Assembly: GCF_011046555.1 (NCBI RefSeq) | Contig: NZ_CP049246.1 | Location: 1,488,001 to 1,552,000, forward strand | Direction: 5' to 3' | Source of the DNA: Sphingobacterium lactis | GTDB taxonomy: Bacteria; Bacteroidota; Bacteroidia; Sphingobacteriales; Sphingobacteriaceae | DNA: 64,000 nt | Shown: positions 9,182 to 17,445 of the stretch, piece after piece | How positions within the stretch are numbered: the first letter of the stretch is position 1 | Layout: each line of letters opens with the position of its first letter | Notes under the pieces: generated by a model | Seen by the model: the letters and a program-made list of their open reading frames with translations, nothing else | Database searches by the model: none | Told to the model about the DNA's origin: nothing | Program-made: the position numbers and the translations under genes

Positions 9182-11122
9182 TTATAACCGTGTCAGCTTG
9201 ACTTCTTCCGTGTTCGGAATGGTCAGTGGCACGCGCTCAAGCGTTACGAAGCTGCTATCCAGGCCAAAACCTTTCTCCTCGGAGAGGCTGAGCTTCTTCA
9301 ATATTTTATAGATTTCCGTAATGATCTTCTCGTTCCATTTCAGGAAGTGTGTCTTGGAGATGACTTTCTCGAGTACCACAAAGTTGAAATCGCCAGGGAT
9401 ATTGTGCTTCTTCAGGGTTTCATAGTTGCTGGTGATATTGATTTCTCCATTTTTCACCATATCTTCTACTACTTTACGGAAAAGCAAGCTGATTTTCTGT
9501 TCCTCCCGGAAACCGAGATGGAAGTCAATGCGGATCAATTTCCCAGGAATCAATTGGGTGACCTTATATTCTCGTGTATGCGGGTTGTCCATGACATCCA
9601 CGTGCACCAACCAATATACATCGGCACGTTTCGCTTTCTTGTTGATGATGGAATAGGTGATCTTGGATTCTACCTCGTACAGGTTGTTCGCACTGGTCAG
9701 GTAGACCAGATGGGAGGCGAACAGGGGAACGGATTTGTCCTCGCTGAGTTCGGACAGAATAGGAAAGTAGTCCCGGATATTGACGAACTTCACAAAGCGA
9801 TTCTTAATTTTCCGTGCGCCGTACCAGCTATACATCACAATGAACAGACTCATCGCCAACAGCAGGGTCAACCAACCACCATGCGCAATCTTACTGATAT
9901 TTCCGACTAGGAATGCCACCTCGATGATGGTATAAACCGTTGCAAAAAGACCGATCAATACCGCATTGATCCGCTTGCGGATCATAAAAACCGTCATCAG
10001 GATGGTGGTCATGATAAAGGTCAGGTTGATGGCCAGACCATAGGCAGCCTCCATATTGCTGGATTCTCGGAAGACCAAGATGACCAACATACAGCCCAAA
10101 TACAGGATGAGGTTCACTGAAGGTACATAAATCTGTCCCTTGTGGTCACTCGGGTAGCGGATTGCCACTTTTGGCCATATATTCAGGCGTACCGCTTCAG
10201 CAATCAGGGTAAAGGATCCCGAAATCATGGCCTGACTGGCAATGACCGCCGCAATGGTCGCAATGGTAACCCCCCAGATCACAAACCAATCCGGCATAAT
10301 CGCATAGAATGGGTTGGTTTCGCCCAATAACAATCCGTTGTGCTCCAAAAGCCATGCACCCTGTCCGAAATAGTTCAGGATCAGCATAATCTTCACATAG
10401 ATCCAGCTGATGCGGATGTTGGACTTGCCCACATGGCCCATGTCCGAATACAGCGCTTCAGCACCCGTGGTACACAGGAAGATGGCACCCAGGATAAACC
10501 ATGCATCGGGATAGGTCGCCAGCAGTTGGTAGGCATAATACGGATTGAGGGACTTCCAAATATCCGGACTGTGTCCCAAATAGGAGACACCCAATACACC
10601 AATCGTGGTGAACCAGATCATCATCAACGGACCAAAGACCCGACCCACGATATTCGTTCCGAACCGTTGGATGATAAAGAGGAAGGAAATGATGAGCACC
10701 ACCACGGGGATTGTCGGGAAATTTGGCGTTTTGATCACCAAACCCTCGATGGCCGAAGAAATCGTGATGGCCGGTGTGATCATCCCATCGGCCAGGAGCG
10801 TACTACCTCCGATAATAGCCGGAATAATTAGCCATTTCGCCTTTTTCCGAACCAAAGAGTAGAGCGATAGAATACCGCCCTCGCCCTTGTTGTCCGCATT
10901 CAAGGTGATCAGGACGTACTTTACCGTGGTCTGAAGCGTTAAAGTCCAGAAGATACAGGACAGACCGCCATAGATCATGAGTTCCTGGATTTCTCCCTTG
11001 TTGAAAATTGCCTTGAATACGTAGAGTGGGGATGTGCCTATGTCTCCAAATATGATACCTAAACTGATTAATAAACCGCCCCAACTAAGTTTGTTGAGAT
11101 TGTGTTTATGGTCTGATGACAT
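9182..11122 (-). CDS. kup: KUP-family potassium uptake protein
   Basis: A 646-residue low-affinity potassium:proton symporter of the inner membrane. The family signature LGIIFGDIGTSPLYVFK lies at residues 17-33, followed by about 12 membrane segments (to about residue 430) and a soluble C-terminal cytoplasmic domain of about 200 residues that is usual for Kup. GEGGILSLYSLVRKK and ADGMITPAITISSA are further conserved stretches. The gene is monocistronic and convergent with the permease gene. The upstream spacer (11123-11222) holds only a near-match -7 box on the minus strand (11160-11167). Confidence 0.96.
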   Translation of the reverse strand: MSSDHKHNLNKLSWGGLLISLGIIFGDIGTSPLYVFKAIFNKGEIQELMIYGGLSCIFWTLTLQTTVKYVLITLNADNKGEGGILSLYSLVRKKAKWLIIPAIIGGSTLLADGMITPAITISSAIEGLVIKTPNFPTIPVVVLIISFLFIIQRFGTNIVGRVFGPLMMIWFTTIGVLGVSYLGHSPDIWKSLNPYYAYQLLATYPDAWFILGAIFLCTTGAEALYSDMGHVGKSNIRISWIYVKIMLILNYFGQGAWLLEHNGLLLGETNPFYAIMPDWFVIWGVTIATIAAVIASQAMISGSFTLIAEAVRLNIWPKVAIRYPSDHKGQIYVPSVNLILYLGCMLVILVFRESSNMEAAYGLAINLTFIMTTILMTVFMIRKRINAVLIGLFATVYTIIEVAFLVGNISKIAHGGWLTLLLAMSLFIVMYSWYGARKIKNRFVKFVNIRDYFPILSELSEDKSVPLFASHLVYLTSANNLYEVESKITYSIINKKAKRADVYWLVHVDVMDNPHTREYKVTQLIPGKLIRIDFHLGFREEQKISLLFRKVVEDMVKNGEINITSNYETLKKHNIPGDFNFVVLEKVISKTHFLKWNEKIITEIYKILKKLSLSEEKGFGLDSSFVTLERVPLTIPNTEEVKLTRL

Positions 11123-11222
11123 ATAGATTGTGCGTTAGTTTTGTGTCAATTATTGAGTGCAATATTACTACTTTTATTGCGACAACGTATTTTCTTGTTA
11201 AAAATTGTTAAAGGGTATAGTT

Positions 11223-11257
11223 TTTGCTCATAAAAAAAGTAAATTTTTTTAGTTTTG
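11223..11257 (+). promoter_or_regulatory. Consensus Bacteroidota promoter of the sorting-tail-like gene
   Basis: TTTG (11223-11226), 23 bases, then TAGTTTTG (11250-11257), an exact -33/-7 pair. Transcription would start near 11261 and leave a leader of about 70 nt before the ATG at 11330. Confidence 0.75.
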
Positions 11258-11329
11258 CATTAGGAAATAAGGATTAAATGTTTATTTTTGATTAAACCAT
11301 TGACCTAGTTCCTATATCCAACTTTTACT

Positions 11330-11755
11330 ATGAAATTAGAATTGAGAAAAATATCACGTCTTGCAGTCTGTAACCTATGTCTTTGCTTAGGTTTAGCAGG
11401 ATATGCTCAAGCTTCTAGTTTATCCACTTCCACTTCTTCCACGGTGACGGCATTTGATTTTTCCGCAGACAAACCGGAGGAGAACGAAAAGTTGATCAAT
11501 AATGTAAAGGTATTCTACAACGGCATTGCCGATCAGGTAGCTGTTCAATTCAAATTGAGCAAATCCAGTACGGTAAGCATTCGGGTGATGGATGCCCTGG
11601 GGAATGAGGTCTTGAGTCTTCACAATGGTTCCCTGGAAGCTGGCGTACAGAACCTGCAGTTCGAGACACACCAGAAATTGACCGATGGGTTTTACTTCGT
11701 TCGTGTGTCGAGTGGATCAGAGACCATCGTAAAACGTATTTCAGTTCGAAATTAA
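11330..11755 (+). CDS. Small secreted protein made of a T9SS C-terminal sorting-domain-like module
   Basis: A 141-residue protein with a signal peptide (cleavage after YAQA near residue 27), a short Ser/Thr-rich stretch, and about 80 residues of beta-sandwich pattern: VQFKLSKSSTVSIRVMDALG, then DGFYFVRVSSG and a final VKRISVRN. This matches type IX secretion C-terminal sorting domains (FlgD/Por-like), which normally sit at the end of a large cargo. Here the domain is nearly the whole protein, so it has no recognisable passenger. It has its own consensus promoter and terminator. It might be periplasmic or surface-exposed; function unknown. Confidence 0.65.
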   Translation: MKLELRKISRLAVCNLCLCLGLAGYAQASSLSTSTSSTVTAFDFSADKPEENEKLINNVKVFYNGIADQVAVQFKLSKSSTVSIRVMDALGNEVLSLHNGSLEAGVQNLQFETHQKLTDGFYFVRVSSGSETIVKRISVRN

Positions 11756-11781
11756 ATCCATTTTTGGAAAATTAGATATTT

Positions 11782-11807
11782 AAAAGGCCTTCAACAGAAG
11801 GCCTTTT
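11782..11807 (+). terminator. Terminator of the sorting-tail-like gene
   Basis: An 11-bp stem AAAAGGCCTTC / GAAGGCCTTTT with a 4-base loop and a T tract. Confidence 0.9.
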
Positions 11808-11853
11808 TCATTTTCTAACCTGTAATCATTTCACAGGTATGATTGAAAAACAG

Positions 11854-11884
11854 AAAAGCCGGACCTGTGAAGGATCCGGCTTTT
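11854..11884 (-). terminator. Terminator of gltA
   Basis: AAAAGCCGGA (11854-11863) pairs with TCCGGCTTTT (11875-11884) around an 11-base loop. On the minus strand it follows the gltA stop and ends in a short U run. Confidence 0.8.
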
Positions 11885-11903
11885 ACATGCTTGTATGAAA
11901 TTC

Positions 11904-13193
11904 TTATTTTCTATCTGCGATAGGAACGTATTGACGAAGGTTCTCACCAATGTACACCTGTCTAGGGCGGCCAATTGGCTCCTTGTTGTCACGCATTTCT
12001 TTCCATTGTGCAATCCATCCCGGAAGACGGCCCAATGCGAACAATACGGTGAACATATCCGAGTTGAAACCTAGTGCACGGTAGATGATACCGGAGTAGA
12101 AGTCAACATTTGGATACAATTTACGGTCGATGAAGTACTGATCGCTCAGTGCTGCTTCTTCCAGACGTTTCGCGATATCCAATACCGGATCTTGAACGCC
12201 TAATTTTTCCAACACATCGTCACATGCTTTCTTGATGATTTTAGCACGTGGGTCGAAGTTTTTGTATACACGGTGTCCAAATCCCATCAAACGGAATGGA
12301 TCGTTTTTGTCTTTTGCTTTTGCCAAGTATTTGTCAGCATCGCCGCCATCGTTCTTGATCGCTTCCAACATCTCGATTACCGCTTGGTTGGCACCGCCAT
12401 GCAATGGACCCCAAAGGGCATTGATACCTGCGGAAATGGATGCGTACATGTTTGCGTTTGATGAACCTACCATACGTACCGTAGAGGTCGAACAGTTTTG
12501 CTCGTGGTCCGCATGTAAGATCAATAATTTATGCATCGCATCGATTACTACTGGGTCGAAAGTTTTCTCCTGATTTACTTCGCCGAAGATCATGTTCAAG
12601 AAATTCTCGATATAGCCAAAGTTGTTTTTCGGATAAACTACCGGATGGCCCAAAGATTTCTTCTGGATCCAAGATACGATCGTTGGCATTTTCGCCAAAA
12701 GATTGATGATCATCTTGTTCTCTTCCTCGTCCGTTTGGTTCGGGTTCAAAGATTCTGGATAGAATGCCGATAGCGCACCTACCAAACAAGAAAGCTGACC
12801 CATCGGGTGAGATTTGGATGGAAATCCAGCAAAGAAATTCTTCATGTCTTCGTGGATCATCATCTGCGAACGGATGTCCGCACGGAATTTCTCCAATACA
12901 TCCTTCGTTGGAAGTTCGCCATAAATCAATAGGTAGGCAACCTCTAAGAAAGTAGATTTATCCGCTAAATCTTCGATCGCATAACCACGGTAGGTCAATA
13001 CACCTTTCTCTCCATCTAAGAAGGTAATGGCACTCTTTGTCGATCCTGTGTTTTTAAATCCCGGGTCTAGGGTAATGTATCCTGATTGGTCTCTTAATTT
13101 TGAAATATCTATGGCTTTTTCATTCTCCGTTCCCGTGATAACAGGGAAATCAAATGTAGTCCCATTTAAGTTAATAGATGCAGTTTCAGACAT
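11904..13193 (-). CDS. gltA: Citrate synthase
   Basis: A 429-residue type II (hexameric, Gram-negative type) citrate synthase that condenses acetyl-CoA and oxaloacetate, the entry step of the TCA cycle. GPLHGGANQAVIEML and MGFGHRVYKNFDPRA hold catalytic and substrate-binding His residues, and the C-terminal FYSGIIYRALG and RPRQVYIGE are conserved. An N-terminal beta-rich extension typical of type II enzymes is present. A minus-strand -7 box (13242-13249) gives a leader of about 45 nt. Two inverted repeats lie upstream (13289-13326). Confidence 0.97.
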   Translation of the reverse strand: MSETASINLNGTTFDFPVITGTENEKAIDISKLRDQSGYITLDPGFKNTGSTKSAITFLDGEKGVLTYRGYAIEDLADKSTFLEVAYLLIYGELPTKDVLEKFRADIRSQMMIHEDMKNFFAGFPSKSHPMGQLSCLVGALSAFYPESLNPNQTDEEENKMIINLLAKMPTIVSWIQKKSLGHPVVYPKNNFGYIENFLNMIFGEVNQEKTFDPVVIDAMHKLLILHADHEQNCSTSTVRMVGSSNANMYASISAGINALWGPLHGGANQAVIEMLEAIKNDGGDADKYLAKAKDKNDPFRLMGFGHRVYKNFDPRAKIIKKACDDVLEKLGVQDPVLDIAKRLEEAALSDQYFIDRKLYPNVDFYSGIIYRALGFNSDMFTVLFALGRLPGWIAQWKEMRDNKEPIGRPRQVYIGENLRQYVPIADRK

Positions 13194-13241
13194 AATCTAA
13201 TTTCTTGTATTTATAGTGATATTACTTTAATCGTATTCTTA

Positions 13242-13249
13242 CAAATGTA
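13242..13249 (-). promoter_or_regulatory. Candidate -7 promoter element of gltA
   Basis: The minus strand reads TACATTTG, exact to TAnnTTTG. No TTTG at -33, which would fit dependence on an activator. Confidence 0.5.
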
Positions 13250-13288
13250 TAAAATTGATTTCTATTTTTTACCCCCGGCGTCGATAAT

Positions 13289-13326
13289 AAATGACACAAA
13301 TTCGTCATTTTGGCTAAATATTAGCC
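13289..13326. promoter_or_regulatory. Pair of inverted repeats in the gltA-blaI spacer
   Basis: AAATGAC-N8-GTCATTT (13289-13310) is directly followed by GGCTAA-N3-TTAGCC (13312-13326). Both are perfect and sit about 50-90 bases upstream of the predicted gltA start, a position used by regulators. The rest of the 313-base spacer shows nothing else beyond the blaI promoter. Confidence 0.5.
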
Positions 13327-13456
13327 ACTTTTTCAAGGCATTTGTTCAGAACAGCCAATTCTTTTCCATTATCGATATCGAATGCAAATTGATCCCTTGA
13401 ATCGCACCACTATCGCTTGACAATCAATCCCTAAACGCGTAAAAAAATGTTAAAAT

Positions 13457-13503
13457 ATTTGGACGTCTACGAAAAGTTCGTAAATTAGTGAAAAATACGT
13501 AGA
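13457..13503 (+). promoter_or_regulatory. blaI-blaR promoter with embedded operator
   Basis: TTTG (13457-13460), 19 bases, then TAAATTAG (13480-13487, one mismatch to TAnnTTTG). Between the two boxes lies the perfect inverted repeat TACGAA-AAG-TTCGTA (13467-13481), which fits the TAC...GTA dyads bound by BlaI/MecI repressors. A wider repeat GTCTACG (13464-13470) / CGTAGAC (13497-13503) encloses the -7 box. The layout is that of an autorepressed blaI promoter. Confidence 0.78.
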
Positions 13504-13506
13504 CCT

Positions 13507-13869
13507 ATGGAAAAGCTAACCTTGCAAGAAGAAGAAGCGATGTTGTCGATCTGGCAATTGAATGGTGGTTTTGTCCGGGAAATCCTGGAGAATCTTAAAG
13601 ACGGTCAAATGCCCTATACAACCCTGGCGTCCACCATCCGGAACCTGGAAAAAAAAGGCTATGTGAAAGCCGTGAAGTACGCTAATGCCAAGCGGTATGA
13701 ACCCATGGTATCGGCGGAAGAGTATAAAGCCAAGTTCATGAATTCCTTCGTCGGCGATTATTTCAAGAATTCGTATAAGGAAATGGTTTCCTTCTTTGTG
13801 AAGGAGGAGAAGCTGAGTTCCGAAGAGTTGGAGGAAATCATGAGTATGATCAAGAACCAAAAATCTTAA
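13507..13869 (+). CDS. blaI: BlaI/MecI-family transcriptional repressor
   Basis: A 120-residue winged-helix repressor. EEEAMLSIWQLNGGFVREILENL and MPYTTLASTIRNLEKKGYV form the recognition fold of the BlaI/MecI/CopY family; the C-terminal helices (about 75-120) serve dimerisation and contain the region where BlaR-type proteases cut. It lies 3 bases upstream of the M56 protease/sensor gene, so the two form the usual repressor-sensor pair. The promoter at 13457-13503 carries the likely operator. No beta-lactamase gene is next to it, so the target may be elsewhere or the pair may control itself only. Confidence 0.92.
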   Translation: MEKLTLQEEEAMLSIWQLNGGFVREILENLKDGQMPYTTLASTIRNLEKKGYVKAVKYANAKRYEPMVSAEEYKAKFMNSFVGDYFKNSYKEMVSFFVKEEKLSSEELEEIMSMIKNQKS

Positions 13870-13872
13870 ACG

Positions 13873-15657
13873 ATGGAAGCGATACTGACCTACCTCATTC
13901 AAGTGAACCTGCTCTTGGCGTTGCTGTTCCTGGGTTACCAAGGTTTGTTGAAAGGGCTAACTTTCTACAGGCTCAACAGGCTGTATCTGTTGCTTGGCTC
14001 AATGTACGCCTTCCTGTACCCATTCTTAGATGTAAAGTCTTGGTTTGCGGACAAGCTCGAGCTCCCTCAGGGTATTTTCTATAGTTATCTCCCGGCGGTG
14101 GAGGTGGAGCAGGCCACCCAATTCAGTTTCGTCGATCTATTGACCTACACAGTGCTGTTGGGGGCAACCGTGTTCTTTACAAAATTGCTCATGCAGTTAT
14201 TGAGCCTGCTGCGTATCCATTGGCACTCCAAACCTGCCCATTGGCGGCAATACCTCTTTCGTAACGTGGTTTTTCCCATTACGCCGTTTTCCTTTTTCAA
14301 TAAAATCTATCTCCATCAGGAGCAGCACCATGACCTGGAGCTGAACGATATTTTCAAGCACGAATACGTCCATGTGAAAGGCCTTCACAGTATCGACGTC
14401 CTCTGGTTTGAAATGGTGTTGATAACCTGTTGGTATAATCCTTTCGTATGGCTAATGCGCAAATCCGTACGTCAAAATCTGGAATTCTTGACTGATCAAC
14501 AAGTGCTGGATAAAGGTGTGGACCGACAGGCTTACCAATACTCGCTGCTGCATGTCACCAAGCAGGGTGCTCGTGTGGACATCAGCAACCAGTTTAATTT
14601 TAAAACCTTAAAAAAGCGCATTATGATGATGAACAAAAAACGCTCATCGAAGGTGGAGCTGGGCAAGTACGCCTTTCTCCTCCCAATCTTGATCATTACC
14701 GGCATCAGTTTTTCAGTAAACAGGGCAGAGGCTCAGATTGAAAAGGTGGTCATCCAATTGCAGGATGCCGACGTGGTCGAACAGATGGACCGGGTGATGA
14801 CCATTAAGCTCCCGGATACCACCAAGCAAGAGGTCAATCGGGTCCATATCGCCAGGGACATGGGAACCCCAGATTCCATTATAGTGAATTTGAAGGAATC
14901 TACCGACGAAGTAATCGTCCGTGAGAAAGGCAACATGGAACAGGGGACAAATACTGAATTCCGCCCCAAAGTGGAACGGATTACCGTAGATCTTCGGAGA
15001 CCTGTGATAATCTATAATGGAGAAAAACTGTCGAAGGAAGCTTCCATAATAAATGTTCCGCTCGAGGAAATGTCGTCCGTGGAAATCATAAAAGGTCCGG
15101 AGGCTGTACAGAAATACGGTCAGGAAGCAAAATATGGCGCCCTTGTTGTCAGGGGTAACCTTCCTGCAGATCGTTTTATGCCCAGGACACCGCAGGTAGG
15201 AGTTGAGTTCAGATCCAAAAAGGTCAAGAATATACCAGGGTTGACTGTCAGCGGACAACAGACAGATACCGTTATAACGGTACAGGGATTCCAGTCGAAA
15301 CCACAACGGTTACATAATGGGGAAGGGATGAAGTTCGAGGCGAAACAACAGGATCTGACAGAAATAACGGTGCAGGGCTACAAGCGTCCTGACAAAACTG
15401 AAGATAATTCTTCCGCTGCCGAAAGTATTCCCCACCGCATTCGAATCTTAGGACATTCGCTAAATTCTGGGAATGCAAGGGATGCACTATATTTTATCGA
15501 TGGCAAGGAAAGCTCCTTCAAAGAGACCCAGAAAATCAATGCCGCGGAAATTGATAGCTTTGAGACAATAAGTCCAACTTCTGCAACATCCCTATACGGT
15601 CAGAAGGGCAAGCATGGAGCGATCATTATTACAACCAAGAACGCCAAGAGAAAGTAA
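13873..15657 (+). CDS. BlaR1/M56-family sensor protease with TonB-plug-like C-terminal modules
   Basis: A 594-residue inner membrane metalloprotease sensor. Several membrane segments occupy residues 1-135; the zinc motif HEYVH is at 163-167, and a further membrane segment follows near 270. BlaR1 proteins sense a periplasmic signal and cleave their BlaI partner. Instead of a penicillin-binding C-terminal domain, this protein has a beta-rich region containing two copies of a pattern seen in TonB-dependent receptor plugs: SVEIIKGPEAVQKYG...GALVVRG (about 395-430) and a final SFETISPTSATSLYG...GAIIITT (about 560-590). What they bind is unknown. It is the second gene of the blaI operon. Confidence 0.85.
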   Translation: MEAILTYLIQVNLLLALLFLGYQGLLKGLTFYRLNRLYLLLGSMYAFLYPFLDVKSWFADKLELPQGIFYSYLPAVEVEQATQFSFVDLLTYTVLLGATVFFTKLLMQLLSLLRIHWHSKPAHWRQYLFRNVVFPITPFSFFNKIYLHQEQHHDLELNDIFKHEYVHVKGLHSIDVLWFEMVLITCWYNPFVWLMRKSVRQNLEFLTDQQVLDKGVDRQAYQYSLLHVTKQGARVDISNQFNFKTLKKRIMMMNKKRSSKVELGKYAFLLPILIITGISFSVNRAEAQIEKVVIQLQDADVVEQMDRVMTIKLPDTTKQEVNRVHIARDMGTPDSIIVNLKESTDEVIVREKGNMEQGTNTEFRPKVERITVDLRRPVIIYNGEKLSKEASIINVPLEEMSSVEIIKGPEAVQKYGQEAKYGALVVRGNLPADRFMPRTPQVGVEFRSKKVKNIPGLTVSGQQTDTVITVQGFQSKPQRLHNGEGMKFEAKQQDLTEITVQGYKRPDKTEDNSSAAESIPHRIRILGHSLNSGNARDALYFIDGKESSFKETQKINAAEIDSFETISPTSATSLYGQKGKHGAIIITTKNAKRK

Positions 15658-15706
15658 TCGGAATTTTTAACAATCTATATTTTTTAACCCCATCAAATTA
15701 GGCAAA

Positions 15707-15734
15707 AAAATAGCAGCCCTTGGGCTGCTATTTT
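15707..15734. terminator. Bidirectional terminator between blaR and the SPFH gene
   Basis: A 13-bp stem AAAATAGCAGCCC / GGGCTGCTATTTT with a minimal loop lies between two convergent genes. Confidence 0.9.
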
Positions 15735-15736
15735 GA

Positions 15737-16522
15737 TTATTTGATATCCTTGAAAATTACCGGACTGTTGCCGTACAATGGCGTTGATCCGTCCCATTTC
15801 TCGATAAATTGTTGTTGGATGATCAATGGTGATAGGGTTTGCTGCCTAAGTTCGTTGGCTTTGGCTTCTGCTTCCGCCTGCACGATCATCTTCTTGGCAT
15901 CGGCCTCTACCACTTTCAGCTCATTTTCGGCCTGTTGTGCCTTCTGTATGGCCGCATTCTTGGCATTGATTGCTTGGGTGATGGATTCCGGGTATTGGAT
16001 GCCACTGGTCAATTGCTCCAGCACAAAGCCTTCCTGAGCCAGAAACTTGTTCATCTTATCCTGTACACCCGCTTCAAAACGTTCGCGATTGCTGATAATC
16101 GAATCCGTACTGTAGTTATTGAATTCAATACGGTAAACATCCTTGATGTGGTTCACCAAGGTCATGTTCAGGATCTCCTCAACCGGTTTGCGGTATTTGG
16201 TGAAAATCTTTGGGGAACTGCCCAAGCTTACCCGAAGGGAAAGGGTAGGATCCACCGAAAATACAGAACCATCCTTGGCATTCACGGTAAAGCTCTCGTA
16301 GTTTACGGTCTGTACATAGGTCGGAAATTCATAGATGGATTCGGTAACCGGGTTGTACCATACGCGGCCGGTAACTAGGCTGACGTCCTGAACACCCTTT
16401 TCCGAACCGTACAATTTGACTTTGATGCCCTCATATCCTGCGTCAATACGCTCCGTACAGGAAACCCAGACAATAAAAGCCACAATAAGTGTTGCGCTAA
16501 GCGCGATGAGGTTACGTTTCAT
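15737..16522 (-). CDS. Prohibitin-like SPFH/Band 7 protein
   Basis: A 261-residue membrane-anchored protein. One N-terminal hydrophobic segment (about residues 4-22, ending in VSC, which could also act as a lipobox) is followed by a Band 7 domain (about 25-190, DAGYEGIKVKLYG, VYRIEFNN) and an Ala/Glu-rich coiled coil (about 185-235), the order found in prohibitins. Such proteins form large rings on the membrane that scaffold proteases or protect membrane proteins. Its ATG shares the A of the preceding gene's stop, so it is coupled to the 62-residue membrane protein. Confidence 0.85.
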   Translation of the reverse strand: MKRNLIALSATLIVAFIVWVSCTERIDAGYEGIKVKLYGSEKGVQDVSLVTGRVWYNPVTESIYEFPTYVQTVNYESFTVNAKDGSVFSVDPTLSLRVSLGSSPKIFTKYRKPVEEILNMTLVNHIKDVYRIEFNNYSTDSIISNRERFEAGVQDKMNKFLAQEGFVLEQLTSGIQYPESITQAINAKNAAIQKAQQAENELKVVEADAKKMIVQAEAEAKANELRQQTLSPLIIQQQFIEKWDGSTPLYGNSPVIFKDIK

Positions 16523-16710
16523 TAAATTGGTTTGTTAATTAGATATAGTATAAATTTATAAAGTACGGCAGCTAAAAGGATAAGTAGGCCAACTCCAGCA
16601 ATAACATCCCAGTCATTCGCTTCACTTAGCAAATGAAAAGCCTGTGTCGACCCCCAAATCAAAAACACAAGGACTACCGGAATGGCAATGAATGGTCTAA
16701 TTTTATCCAT
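16522..16710 (-). CDS. Small two-helix membrane protein coupled to the SPFH gene
   Basis: A 62-residue protein with two hydrophobic segments (about residues 7-27 and 36-56) joined by a short polar loop, and Lys/Asn at the C-terminus. Its stop overlaps the start of the prohibitin-like gene (TAATG), which points to joint translation and perhaps a joint complex. No family is recognised. The arrangement supports it as a real gene despite its size. Confidence 0.7.
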   Translation of the reverse strand: MDKIRPFIAIPVVLVFLIWGSTQAFHLLSEANDWDVIAGVGLLILLAAVLYKFILYLINKPI

Positions 16711-16789
16711 GGCGATAAGTTCAATATTTGTCTATAAGATACCGAAAAATGCCGAATTATAAAAGGGGTAGACCCGAAAAAATAATATA

Positions 16790-17353
16790 TTATTTGGTGT
16801 TCAGGTTGGTCATGGTCAACTCGATCCCGATGTTGATGAAGCTGTTCACCATTTTCACGGCATGCTCGATCAGGGCCGGGAGCTCACGGGCTTCCTCTTT
16901 ATCGAACGGACCCAGGACATAGTCCACCTGACGGCCCTTTGAAAAATTGTCGCCAATCCCGAAACGCAGACGTGGGTAATGCTGGCTACCGACACTGGCT
17001 TCTATGGAGCGAAGACCATTGTGCCCGGCTGCAGAACCCTTGGGTTTAATGCGCAGTGATCCGAACGGTATCGCCAGGTCATCAACGATAACCAAAACAT
17101 TCTGGATGGGCACCTTCAGCTCGTGCATCCAATAGTTAACGGCTTTCCCACTCAGGTTCATGAATGTCGTAGGTTTGATCACCACCACATTGTGGCCGCG
17201 CTGCTTGTACTCCGTATAGTACGCATGCTTCAGCGTAGACCAGGTGCTGCCCGCTTGGTTGGCAAGCTCATCCGCTACCATAAAACCAATGTTATGTCTC
17301 GTGTCGGCATATTCCCTGCCGATATTCCCTAAGCCTACGATCAAATAATTCAT
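16790..17353 (-). CDS. pth: Peptidyl-tRNA hydrolase
   Basis: A 187-residue cytoplasmic enzyme that frees tRNA from dropped peptidyl-tRNA. The opening YLIVGLGNIGREYADTRHNIG holds catalytic His and Asn (RHNIG); KPTTFMNLSGKAV and VIVDDLAIPFGSLRIKPKGSAAGHNGL are the other hallmark stretches. A minus-strand -7 box (17359-17366) with TTTC at -33 (17387-17390) ends 5 bases from the ATG, so the mRNA may be nearly leaderless; it also supports this start. Confidence 0.97.
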   Translation of the reverse strand: MNYLIVGLGNIGREYADTRHNIGFMVADELANQAGSTWSTLKHAYYTEYKQRGHNVVVIKPTTFMNLSGKAVNYWMHELKVPIQNVLVIVDDLAIPFGSLRIKPKGSAAGHNGLRSIEASVGSQHYPRLRFGIGDNFSKGRQVDYVLGPFDKEEARELPALIEHAVKMVNSFINIGIELTMTNLNTK

Positions 17354-17358
17354 GCTTG

Positions 17359-17390
17359 CAAAAGTAAGATTTATCGCGCTGTTATTGAAA
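17359..17390 (-). promoter_or_regulatory. Candidate pth promoter abutting the start codon
   Basis: On the minus strand TTTC (17387-17390), 20 bases, then TACTTTTG (17359-17366). The predicted start of transcription is 2 bases before the ATG. Confidence 0.6.
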
Positions 17391-17445
17391 TATTATATCT
17401 ATCACGGAAAAATGTGACCAAGGGAATTTTTTAGCATTCCTAAAA

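Noticed and set aside
9347-9910. A 187-codon open frame antisense to kup
   Set aside because: It is a shadow of the strongly supported kup gene and its protein shows no family pattern; similar shadows inside ftsK, norZ, pyrB and others were left out.
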